A stretch of 64,000 bases of DNA from Lates calcarifer (Eukaryota > Chordata > Actinopteri > Centropomidae): assembly GCF_001640805.2 (NCBI RefSeq), contig NC_066849.1:24612250-24676249 (forward strand), given 5' to 3'. Position numbers and translations under genes: made by a program. Under the pieces are notes generated by a model that was given only the letters and a program-made list of their open reading frames with translations, did no database searches and had not been told where the DNA came from. Shown in pieces: positions 25,791 to 36,673 of this stretch (position 1 is the first letter of the stretch; each line of letters begins with the position of its first letter).

Positions 25791-27284
25791 ATGATTAATA
25801 TTAAATATATACTCCTTCATTGTCATGACCCATTTTAAAATGTGAAGTTGGGAAGAATTAATGTGAATATGTTAAGATCTTTCTTTGTCAATCTAATGGT
25901 TTCTGGTTGTATATCCAGTGAAAAAGACCTACTTTTACAGAAATGTCTGGCCTTGTCTGGCATCTTTACGACTATGCCCCATCTGGAGTGACACTTGTCC
26001 CGGAGGCAGAACACTGATGAACGGTACATGACAGCAGCAGTGTACCAATATGATGGGACAGACTGTGATGAAAGATCGGGATATGGTTTATTTCAGAGAG
26101 TTCAAATCTCTACTTGCAAGAGGAGGGTTTCATAATTAAGCACAATCTAAAAGTCTTGATATACACATGAAATTATCTATTTTCCAATACCAACAAACAC
26201 AACTAGTATATACATATACAATATAAGTGTTTAGTCCATGAGCAGAGTATTCACTTCATCTGTAAGAATGAAATGCACTTTGTCCATTATCAGCGAGAAC
26301 GCAGAGATGTGCATCATATTATGAGTCAATACAAGCTGGATGTCAGTGAAATTATAAGAGACAGTGCTGCCTCGATTTTTCAGCCTCCGTAGAACTCAGT
26401 TGCAGTCATGTAACATTGCGTAGGAGGTTTTCTCAAACTCTGCAAACTACACTCAAAACAAGAAATCTTATCAAGATGTGAAGTTGGTTTCAGGGATGTT
26501 TGAGGCTTCCTTCTGCATGAGGTAGAAACATACTGAATCAGCTTTTTGCATATGGAGTTGCACCTGTTGTCTACATCCAGACCAGGCCTGTCCAGTCAGT
26601 TGGCCTTATCTCTCTGCTGCTTTTTTTTCTTTACAATCAGTTTATTCAGGAGGTCTTCCTACAACATTTAAGAACTTATACATAGTCTAAACATGAGAAG
26701 GCCAGACCAACTACATGAAGTCAAAACATATGATTAGCCACCGTAGCAACAGCTAAAATATGACAGCAGTGTTCTTGATGGTACTGAGCTTACACTTAAA
26801 ATGCATTTTTATGTTGTGCATTATTTGTCTATGATTGCATTCACTGAAAGCATTTAACAAACACAAGCACTTTGCATTATTATCACTTAAACCTTTAGTT
26901 CAAGGGAAACTGACTAAGCATAGTTGGTATTTTCACAGCCAATAGTTCACAATCATGCAGCTCCACACATTCAAAATAGCTGTGTCTTGCTGATGCTCCA
27001 GCTCTGTTTAAGGCTTGTACTTTCCACATCTATATTTTTGGAACTGGTTCTTTGTTTTTAAACCTGCAACCTACTGAGCACAACCTTTTTTTCACTAGAA
27101 TGGAAAATAAAGACTATTTTTGTTCTGTATGGAAAGTGACAAACATCCACGCACCTACACATGAATCATCTCTTGCACACACTGCATACATGGACTGTAT
27201 CTTTTCTTTGTCATATGCAGAGAATTGTAGTCAGACATAAAAAAATTATTGAGAATGGTGTGTTTTCTCAGCAGGATCTGCACC

Positions 27285-30200
27285 ATGAAGACCAGACTAG
27301 GCTGCCTGTCCAACAAATCTGACTCCTACAGTGATTTTTCTGAGTTCCTTCCTCCTGCCCACGAGACTACAGCCAGGTGTCTGAAGTGAGTCTGCCAAAA
27401 TGTTCTGTGTCTACTTCTGTGGGACTGCAGATTTTGAGCAAATTTAAACCCAGGCTTCTGTTGTGTGAAATAACACTCACTAAAAAGCCGACTTCTTTAA
27501 GATATTTTCAGTACTTTAGTGAAATTTTCAGTAATGATTAATTAAACTCCTGTCAGCCAGCAAGCCAGCCACAGAGATGAGTAATTCAACCTTGTGTTGT
27601 ACATTGTACCAGTCATTTGCATGATACAATTTACTATATTGTTTTTTCCTCAAAAAAGCCTTGATAGATATTGTTGCCATTGTAAATATATGTCTGCAGA
27701 GAAACATTTTTTCAGTGTGATTAAATTGGTTTAAACTTTAGCTGCCTAATGCTCTGCCATAATCAATGTGATATTAAACACAGTCATTTGTGCAAATGAG
27801 GTCAGACATTAAGTGTATTTATGTCTTAATTTGCAAATGTTTCCTAGTCATACTATACATAACATCAATGGTAAATTAAGGCCTCACGAGGCTGAAAATA
27901 GTTATCAGTGCATTTTGATGCAAAGTAACCCAGCTCATGCTCTAACACATAATTATATCATAAACTTTATTGGAGAAACCTGTGGCAAAGGTTTGACATT
28001 TTTAAGATGCATGATTATTGGACTTTTATGATCACAGCAGTGTGTTTCACCAATACTCTGATGTTCCATATGCTGTCAACCAAAGGGCAGGGGTACAATA
28101 ATGTTAATGTATTCCTTTAATCTCGAAGATGGTGTGTTATCCCATGTAGAACATTACAATGTGAACATAGGTGTAAATGTAACCAGCTATTACAATTACT
28201 TCACAGCCTTGAGCAGAAGAACTGCTGCGAGCAGGAGCTAAATCATCCTCAGCTGCCCTTCAATAATACATACAGTACCGTGTTGTGTTAAAAATGCATG
28301 AAATCACAGTGGTTGGTTTGCATCCTTTGGCTTTTTCTCTCCTTCAGACTATCAACGGATGAGGTTGTTCGATGGTCTGAATCATTTGATCACCTTCTCT
28401 CTCACAAATGTAAGTGGACAATTTTTATTTTTCGGGGGGAACAGTCCCTACTGCACAAGTCACATACAGCCAACATCAAGAAAATCAAAGCTACCTTAAT
28501 GTAGCTGTAAAATAGCCCCTTTCCTGTTTCTTTAATAGTTTCTATTTTTCACTCAGCACAAGCTAAGTCCATTTACTCCCTCCAAGCCCATCTTACAAAA
28601 GGGTCCTCATTGTTATAAGGGCTCCTTACTGCATAATGAGTCACATACTTGCCTGTGACCTTCCCAATGGACCAAACACACACTGGCACAGACTCACCTA
28701 CATACATCTATCTGCACAAACAGGTCATTTATTTTCTAACCGCTAACAAGATATGTGACGAAGCATCACTGACATAGAAACTCAAAGAGCTGACAGATGA
28801 AAGAAAAGCAGAGCATGTCCACTTCGGGAGATTTCTTAATTGGAATCAGCACACATCCCTGATGTTTGACTGGAGTCAACATTCGCCTACTATGAAAACT
28901 CCTCATTGTCTTTCAAGATGCTTGTGTTTTACTGGGCCTCAGAAGTCACGTTACAAAAATTGACTTAGAACCAAAGACAGATACAGTATAAGATACTTAT
29001 GCAGAGTAATGTGATGTTTAGAGCTTTAATTACTGGACTGCTTGTAGTTGTGATTTGGGCTGACTTGCGATTAGACCACACTTATATAAAGCTGTTGTAG
29101 TCTGGCCCAGTTGCTGTTTGCAGATAAAACTACAATGATTATGGTTTAAAGGTGCCCTATAGAGTTTTTGATCACTGGTCAAATGTTGTGATGAGCAGGT
29201 CACTTGTGCACATGTATGTGCATCAAACACATAGGTGACACTATACACCTTCCTGCTGAATGTAAAGACTAACTTGCATAATTATTTTGTCAGACAACAC
29301 CCAATGTTTCATCCTCAAATGTCTGCTTTATCTAACCAACTGTCCAAAACCAAAATATATTCAATTTACAGTTATATAAAACAGAGAAAAGCAGCAAATG
29401 TTCACACTAGAAAAGCTGGAGCTAGATGATATTTGGAGTGTTTGTTTGATAAATACCTGAAATTATTAATTGATTATCAAAACAGTTGTAAATCCACCAG
29501 AAAACTCCACAGGGTTCCTTTCTGGTTTTAATCATTTGTCTTCTAATTCAGCTGCTGGCAGGAGAAATAAATAGGAGAAATAATGACAAACAACCACTTC
29601 TAACTCTCGGTGCAGATTTTACAGTGCTTGTTGTCTAATTGTCTCTGTCCACAACCATTCATTTTTATACTTTTTATCTTCATTTTGTGCTAATTTAAAG
29701 CAGACTGCTTTAGAGGGATGACTCTGTGATCTCTGTTTTGATTCAGTCCTGTGCAAGAAATGTTCATGTGGGATTTGAGAGGTTAGAGACACAGCACTAA
29801 TCAGTCTTTAAACATTCAGTGTGTTGTTCTCACTGCCAAAACTAAAGACTCTGTGAGGGTTGTAATAATTATCAGATCTGTATCCAAATTAAGCAGACAA
29901 GACAAAAAAATCTCACGAGTATCTGTTTTGTCATTAGTAGGAGTTACGTTTCAAAGCTTTAGGCTGGGCTTGCAAAGCCCGGGTCCACTTTTCACACAGG
30001 TCTGTCATCCAAGTGATTAATCATATCATATCAAACACAGTGCTAACAAAGGGTTTTGAGACAACCTGTAAACACTCTTGCACTCATATGAATTTTATCT
30101 GTTTTGTTCAGGCCAAGATTATGACATAACACATTGGTGTGACACATAAGAAAGAAAACTAATGTCACCCACGGAAAACAAGGGTTGTTACAGAGCCGAG

Positions 30201-33200
30201 AATAGAGCCTTCCTCAGGCGGAGAGAGCGTGATACACCTGCGTATCCTGTTTCAATTGACCAAGCATTAGAGAGGTGAACTACAACATGTACATGAACAA
30301 ACACACATACATTACATAAGTAAAGCAGCAGAACACAGTACTGGATGTTCCCTTGATAGGATATTAAATTCACATTGGCCCTAATTTGATTTTAAAAGAA
30401 GGGACAGTCACATTGAGACCTGACTGCTTTCTAGTGTCATTCTTCAGACTGTAAAGCTGATTGTGTGTTTTCCGGGGGCCTGATATGTGCACACTGTCAA
30501 CTCTGACATGTCTTGTTAGTACAAGAACATTATGTGAGGCCGACAAGCAGCAGTGCTGTGTTTTATATTAGCATATTGTATCAGAGTAACAGTTTGTATT
30601 TTGGCAGAGGTTGCTATCCAGAATGACATGCAACAAATCAAAACATTAGTGTTTCGAGAACTTAGCATCTGCTGCCTCTTGTTTTAAGCCTAATATTTTT
30701 CAGGTGTATCATGGCTGGTCCCAGTGTGCCACAAAATAACTCCTGAGTCTCCGGTGATGTTTTAGCCCCAGCTGCCCTGCATTGTCCTTATTACTCCCAG
30801 CTGCTCCTAATTGCTCTGATGTATTTAAGCTTGCATCTGTGGACAGTCTCCTGTCAGTTCATTAAGTTTGCTTGCAGCACTGACTTTGAGTTTCTCAGCT
30901 AGAGTCCCTGCTCACTTCACCTCCAGCTTGTCTGCTTTATTTATTCCCCTTTTCTGCCTCCCTTAGCCAGCCCCATCTGTCACTCACCGCTTCTAGACTT
31001 CCTCAGTCTAATGTCTTTTTTTTATCAACTACAGACATTTAGCTCCCCTCCTTTACAAATGAACTATAATTCTCAGTCTTTCTTTTGTCTCTACTCTGGT
31101 CAATCCTGTCAAACACTCCAACTGGTTTTGAGAGTGACAAATGAAATACCCCATGGATCTTTTGCCCACTCACTCTATGAGGCAGTGTTTTAACAAATTG
31201 GTTCCTATTTTGTTTGTAGTCTGTGGGATGAACAGGTAGTTGTTTTGTACTATTCCAGTCTCCAGTTGGAGGCAGAATGCACCAACAGAGGCAGTGAAGG
31301 AGACTGATGTTAATAATGCACAATTGTTTACAATAACATAGGCTTTACAAACTTTTCATGAAGGAAATGCTCTCAACATTCTTGAACCATTGCCTGTATA
31401 ATTCATACACACACGTTTTGGTGAGAATTAATGAATGTAAACAAAATTTGTTTACAAATGAACAACTTGGAAATACTAAAGAACTAAGACCTACAGTGAG
31501 AAATAGAGCATCAATTGACAGAAGTTAGGCATCTTTACAAATTATATATTTCACAATAAACTGACTTTTTTTCCCAAGAATAACTACAGAGGCTAAAAGA
31601 GTTAATTGTTTTGGAGGGATTGTGTTATAAAGACAAAGGCAGACAGACCAATATGTTATTTGTGGTCAAGAATTTGGTGCAGACATTATGCATTTTGGCT
31701 GCCAGTCCTTTTCTCACCAACTACCAAGCCTATTTCCTAGAAATTACAAGTGTTTGTTTGATTTTTTTTTTTATTTGTTTTTCACCAGGAAATGTTTGGG
31801 ATGGCTGACGGGCATACAGAGCACATGATGGTCACACCAGAGACCAGGATTTGTGGTTAGGTTTGGGCAACAAGGGCACCTTGAGTAAATTTAGGGAAGG
31901 TTTGTGGTTCTGGTTAAATATAAATAAATACAAAGGGCCTAAGCCACTAAACTAATTTCTGTATTAAACCAGACCAAGATCTTCCCACAACCAAGAGCTG
32001 CAAGTGCCCAAACATAACCACATAACCAAGTTCAATAATGCTTTTTGGATGGATATTGTTCTGCAAGATCCTATATTTTAGTGAGAGGAAAATGTTGTCA
32101 GTGAATTTCTTCCTGATTATTTTTAGTGTCAACATTATCACAACTTGCAAAGTATGTAAATTAATAACATTTCCTCATTTTGTTACATTTCCTTCAAAAC
32201 GTATTTGTCTGTCTCCTCTATCCAAGCTCTGATGCAAGAGGAAACATTTTAAGAGCTTGAGTGTGCATGTTGTGCATCCTGCATGTTGTTGTGTGTACGC
32301 TCATGAGAATGAGGAGTGTATGTTTCTGTATGAGTAATGATGTTGCATATGCACAGATGGACCATCCCCTCTGCCCAGCTTTATTAGGTAAACAGCAGAA
32401 ATGAGAGCAGTGGAATAACATGTCAACGTGACACAGTCATGTAGAAAAACATGCCCTTCCTCTCTGTTATCATCAGTGGGGAGTAGATTAATTGATCACT
32501 TATCTTGACTGATGAAGATAGAAAAAAGAACTCTTTGTGGGAGTATTTTGTTCCGATTTGTTTGTGTTCTAATCCTTCCCGCTTCTGGGAATGTGTGTGT
32601 GTACACACTGGAAAAATATCAACATAGGATGAAGGGTATTATCACTTATCACATGATTAAGCTATTCTGTGCTGAAAAAATAGCACATCCATAGAAGAGG
32701 GAGTTCTCAGCTGCTGCCTAGAAATAGGTGCTATGTTCAAATATCAATCATGTGTTTGAAGTGTTTTTGTTGTGTTTGTTACCTCCTCCCTTACCGTCTG
32801 ATTCATTTGTTCTTTCCAGATGGACTGGCTGCCTTCCGGACGTTTCTCAAGACAGAGTTCAGTGATGAAAATATCGAGTTTTGGATGGCCTGCGAGGAGT
32901 ACAAAAAAATCAAGAGCTCAACCAAGCTTGTGTCAAAGGCAAACAAGATCTTTAAGGAGTTCATTGATGTTCAGGCACCAAGAGAGGTGTGTGTGCATGC
33001 GTGTGTGTGGGAATGACATTATGTCTACCAAAAATATATTTGATTTATGGAACTTAAGTTTATTAGGTTTAGGTATTTTTTTCCATATTAAATTACAAAT
33101 TTTATGTTCATGAAATTCACTCTCTCTCTCTCAGTTACTTTACCACCGATCAAGAATTGTGACATTTGACCACCACTCATTTGTTATGCCCAATCATAGC

Positions 33201-33816
33201 ACATAGCCCTGATAAACCCTCCTCTATTTATTAGCCTCATTTCCTGTTGCAGTTCACTGACCGGCTCTCAGCAACAAGAACTTTACTAAACTGCAAAAGA
33301 GAAGTTAAAAATAAATGAATGCTGTCCCAAGTGAACCAAACCAGCAATCTCTGGTTAAGGTTTAAACAGACAAAACCACTTTCCTCACGGTTAATGGAGC
33401 GATCATGGCCGTTCCTTTTTCTTTTTTCTTTTTTTTTTTTTTAACTAACTCATAGAGCTGGTTCTGAGGTACTTGTTCCAAGGGGCCTGATAATTTAGCT
33501 CTGATGAATAATAGAAACACAGGCATTGGTTACGCTCACACTCACACTGTTGCTATGTACCACTATCATGATATATATTAATGTGAGTGGACCGTGTTAT
33601 TTGCGCTCCTTCTCTTGGCAGGTAAACATTGACTATCGCACCAGGGAAAAGACCAAGCAGAGCCTGGAGGATCCATCCCCCACCAGCCTCAACGAAGTCC
33701 AAGCTAAAGTCTACAGCCTCATGGAGAAAGACTCATACCCACGATTCCTCAGGTCCAAGATGTACCAGGATATGGTCAACAGGGCGCAAGCACAAGGCCA
33801 GCGGAGGTCTGTTTGA
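27285..33816 (+). CDS. rgs8: regulator of G-protein signalling 8 (R4 family GTPase-activating protein)
   Basis: Coding exons are 27285-27385, 28348-28409, 32820-32986 and 33622-33816 (TGA 33814-33816). They join in frame to 174 residues; human RGS8 is 180. The start is the first ATG after a good acceptor (exon from 27275) and gives [14 protein letters not shown], matching human RGS8 from its second methionine; an upstream exon could add an alternative N-terminus. The RGS box (about residues 50-165) accelerates GTP hydrolysis by Gi/o and Gq alpha subunits, ending receptor signalling at the membrane. Contact residues are kept: DENIEFW, VNID (the key Asn) and [16 protein letters not shown]. The segment before the last helix reads TSLNEVQ instead of the usual TCFDxAQ. 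The ending QGQRRSV resembles the human QSQRRLS. The gene lies about 15 kb upstream of the rgs16-like gene, same strand, as in human 1q25. Confidence 0.93.
27386..28347 (+). other. rgs8 intron 1 (between visible coding exons)
   Basis: Donor GTGAGT at 27386, acceptor TTCAG ending at 28347. AT-rich, no structure seen. Confidence 0.85.
29148..29521. mobile_element. inverted-repeat MITE-like element in rgs8 intron 2
   Basis: The left end AAAGGTGCCCTATAGAG and the right end read inversely AAAGGAACCCTGTGGAG, each followed by TTTT, match at 17 of 21 positions. About 374 bp, no ORF. No clear target duplication. The family cannot be named from this copy. Confidence 0.55.
30700..31000 (+). mobile_element. 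possible LTR retrotransposon remnant (solo-LTR-like)
   Basis: Contains CCCCAGCTGCC, CTCCCAGCTGCTCC, a TATA-like GTATTTAAGC near 30822, then CTCCTGTCAGTTCATTAAG. This arrangement recalls LTRs of fish Gypsy-like elements. No boundaries or target duplication could be fixed. Confidence 0.3.
31853..31925 (+). repeat. dispersed repeat fragment (GTTAGGTTTGGGCAACAA type)
   Basis: Reads GTTAGGTTTGGGCAACAAGG, then TTAGGGAAGG and GGTTCTGGTTAAATA, a pattern I recall as common in fish. Reverse-oriented relatives are suspected at 16566-16640 and about 1180-1260. Confidence 0.4.
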
Positions 33817-34056
33817 CCGAATCTGATGAAGACCGCGGTGGACGTAAAACTGGACCTAAACTGTAAATCATTCATTAACCCTTTGACATCATCTCTGAAT
33901 ACTGTGAATCTGCAAAGATGGGGTGACACGCTCGACTGTTTCCCTTGTCTACACCAGCTCCATGCATGCAATCCCTCTAGATAAGATGTGTCTCGGTGGA
34001 CTGCACTGTACAGAAGGAGATTGGTTAAGAATAAGCTAATTGTTGTTACCTCTACT

Positions 34057-35003
34057 TAGTGCTGGGTGATAAGTCTGAAAATATTACCAAGATAAAAATG
34101 ACCATATCCATATCATGTGATAACGATATTTATAACAATATATGCTGTTAATGCTGAGTGCTTTATTTTTCATTAGTCATATACTATACTTTTGAAACTG
34201 TATACTCACACAGTTGGTTAAATTGTGTAAGTAAAGACCAAAATACCAGAAGCAGATCTTGATCCTAAAGCTATTTTTTTTGTGTGACTGACACTGTTGT
34301 ATTTCAGGTAACAATGCCAAAAATGTATTACAGGATGTAGATTGCAATATGTCACGGTAGAATTCTATGTAGTTGTGAGCTCTGGAAAAAATCTACTAAT
34401 ATGTGTTATGTGGTTTTTTGCTTTTTTCCCCTCGCTTTTTTGTTTTTTGGTCAAACTAAGATCAACATTTACTTTCAAGACTGATGATTTATATGGTAGA
34501 GCTCTATTATATCTTCAAAAAACACTGCCATTCTTGTTTATGGATCCTCTGGTTGTGGCTCATTTGGATAATGCCAAAAATATATTAAGCTGTTAACTTG
34601 CTTCTGTATATATTAAAATGCTCACATCTTTTGGATCAGACTATAAAATACTTGTAAATAATGTCAGTTACTGACATGCCATATTTTTTGTTGACAATTT
34701 TACCACTGCAATCATTTGATATTTTTTTTTCACCTTTCATATTGGCTATCATCCCACACTTTTGCTTTGTAATGTTACGTCTGTCTCTTCTCCACAGTGT
34801 GTAGTTTTACACTGGAAGATGTAGACTTCTTTCATATTGAAGTTTCCATCTTTTCTTTTAAGTATAATTAGCTGGTCAAAGATGTTTATTGACTTGCTTG
34901 TAGAGAACAGTTTACTTGCCCAAAAAAGTGTTGACTTATTTTACTTCATCAAGAAAGAAGTATATTGACATAATTATCGTTGTCGCTTTATTGCCCAGCA
35001 CTA
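34057..35003. mobile_element. non-autonomous hAT-type DNA transposon, 947 bp, in rgs8 3' region
   Basis: The left end TAGTGCTGGGTGATAA and the right end read inversely TAGTGCTGGGCAATAA are near-identical terminal inverted repeats. A perfect 8-bp direct repeat CCTCTACT flanks it at 34049-34056 and 35004-35011, as expected of hAT. No transposase ORF. It starts only 240 bases after the rgs8 stop codon, so it probably lies in the rgs8 3' UTR. The ends resemble the frequent fish hAT consensus GTGCTGGGCGATA. Confidence 0.88.
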
Positions 35004-35228
35004 CCTCTACTTATCTTCAGTTCTTTGTGAAATAGACACTGTCGTACGCAGGTGACTAGACCTGTTGTGGTAGTTTTGTGTTTCCACTGAACAACAAAGT
35101 GAGTGAACACTCAGTATCTGAAACTGTGCCAAACTAGATTGCACTTATATATTGATTATAGCTACATAATCATGTGTATTGTAAACTCTTGCAGGTATTC
35201 TACGTGATATTAAATGTGAACTATAAAG

Positions 35229-35506
35229 CAGGGTTGGGTTAATTTTTGCTTTCAATTCACTTGGTTCAGGAAATGAAAATGTGATGTCCTTTCCTGTTGA
35301 ACTTGTTGTATATGGCGTATGTAGAGCATCCTATTGGATCAATAATTTCTTTACCACTGCTCAACATTGGTTTGTAAAATGGATGAGAAAATGACTCATT
35401 ATTTGCTCAAATGTACAGTATATTGCGTGGTCAGTGATTCATTAAAGTTAATATTTTTCCTCCCAGTACTGTTTGTAGTGAATTGAAAGCAACAGCCCAA
35501 CCCCCA
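35229..35506. mobile_element. inverted-repeat DNA transposon fragment or MITE, 278 bp
   Basis: Left end CAGGGTTGGGTTAATTTTTG continues as CTTTCAATTCAC. The right end read inversely is GGGGTTGGGCTGTTG continuing CTTTCAATTCAC. Ends of the form CAGGGTTGGG occur in fish hAT-like elements. No clear target duplication was found. It lies 225 bases after the 947-bp hAT element. Confidence 0.65.
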
Positions 35507-36023
35507 TAGAATCTGTTCTGAGTTGAAAAATGTGCTGTGCAAATTTATTTTCAGCATGATGCAATACTCAGAATAACTGTTTAGATATTCTTTGACTTGT
35601 ACATTATATTCTGAAAATTACAGAGAATACATGTATGTCAGTGACATGACAAATGTGCTCCCTCAGCATTTGCACTCCTTTTTAAACAAGCTGATTGAAA
35701 AGATTTCCTGGGGAGGCAAATGTTTTCTTTAGTGCATGTGTACTGTATAGGCCAAACTGTTTGAAATACAACAAAACTGGCTGAAAAACATATCACCCTG
35801 TATGGTATGTTACTGTGTTCCACATGAATGTAACCTCCCCCTCTATATTTTGCGATTAAAATGAATCTGCATCTATATTTTGTGCATTGCATGACTTCAT
35901 TCTCATAATGCCAACAGCGTATTAGAACTATGAAAATGCATTCATCCACTGATCAGACAGAAGGATTGACCTCGATTCCAATTCTCTTTTATGACAGCAA
36001 TAGCAGCAGACATAAAAATCTCT

Positions 36024-36029
36024 AATAAA
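36024..36029 (+). terminator. candidate poly(A) signal of rgs8
   Basis: AATAAA in TCTAATAAATGAAAATCC, the first canonical hexamer that I noticed after the rgs8 stop codon. It is followed within about 30 bases by GT-containing sequence. Confidence 0.4.
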
Positions 36030-36437
36030 TGAAAATCCATCCTTCAATCTGTGGTGATTCATCACTCTATTTTAAAAAATATAATTTTGGAGAGGAGATA
36101 TTAGGATTTTAATGCGTCTTTTCCATTCTAATATTAAATATCTAATATTAAAATGACTGTGGGTAGAGAACAACAAAGTAAGTTAATTGCTTTGCAAATG
36201 CCAAATAACTTAAAAAACTTAACATCTTGTCAGATGTTAGGTCAGATGTTGCAGCTGCTTTACCAGTGATGAGTCACACAAAGTACATTTATGACTGTAG
36301 CTGTGCAGAGGAGACCTATTTTACGTCTCTGCTCACTTTTAGAATGACGAAAAACTAAAAACAGAACAATAATCAAACATTCATGGCTCTATTTCTACCT
36401 AGCAGCAGCACGAGAAAACCATCACCCTTTTCTAGTA

Positions 36438-36671
36438 CCGTAATTTCCGGACTATTGAGCGCACCTGACTATAAGCTGCACCCCTAAATTTGAAAAGAAA
36501 AAAAAAAAGTACATATACAGGCCACACTTGTCTATAAGCCGCAGGTGTCTAAATGTCTTTGCAGCATGAAGCTTGTTAGCCCGTAAAAATCTTTATCAGC
36601 CGCATCATTGTTTAAGCCGCAAGTTTCAAAGCGTGTGAAAAAAGTAGCGGCTTATAGTCCGGAAATTACGG
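36438..36671. mobile_element. MITE with TA target duplication, 234 bp
   Basis: Left CCGTAATTTCCGGACTAT and right ATAGTCCGGAAATTACGG are perfect 18-bp inverted repeats, flanked by TA on each side (36436-36437 and 36672-36673). TA flanks point to the Tc1/mariner/pogo superfamily. Internal CTATAAGCCGC words are shared with a repeat I recall from many fish genomes. No ORF. Confidence 0.85.
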
Positions 36672-36673
36672 TA

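Larger units (their letters stand above)
20241..27274. other. intergenic or rgs8 upstream region, no coding exon seen
   Basis: Contains a T-run at 22849-22864, a CA-rich stretch near 25180-25205, two repeat fragments listed separately, and a consensus TATA box (TTTATAAATAGC) at about 23771-23782 with no clear exon after it. That TATA box is a second, weak candidate for an rgs8 upstream promoter. Confidence 0.4.
28410..32819 (+). other. rgs8 intron 2
   Basis: Donor GTAAGT at 28410, acceptor TTTCCAG ending at 32819. It carries the inverted-repeat element at 29148-29521, a possible LTR remnant near 30.7-31.0 kb and a repeat fragment at 31853-31925. No further coding exon is seen, and the flanking exons join in frame without one. 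Confidence 0.85.
33817..36045 (+). other. probable long 3' UTR of rgs8, carrying transposons
   Basis: From the stop codon to the first good AATAAA (36024-36029) there are about 2.2 kb without a recognised gene. A 947-bp hAT-type element and a 278-bp inverted-repeat element sit inside. An earlier, weaker ATTAAA near 35442 could end a shorter mRNA. The extent is inferred from the hexamer only. Confidence 0.4.

Noticed and set aside
32820..33113. 97-codon ORF starting at the ATG at 32820
   Set aside because: It is out of frame with the rgs8 exon; the true frame reads TAT-GGA-CTG across the splice junction.
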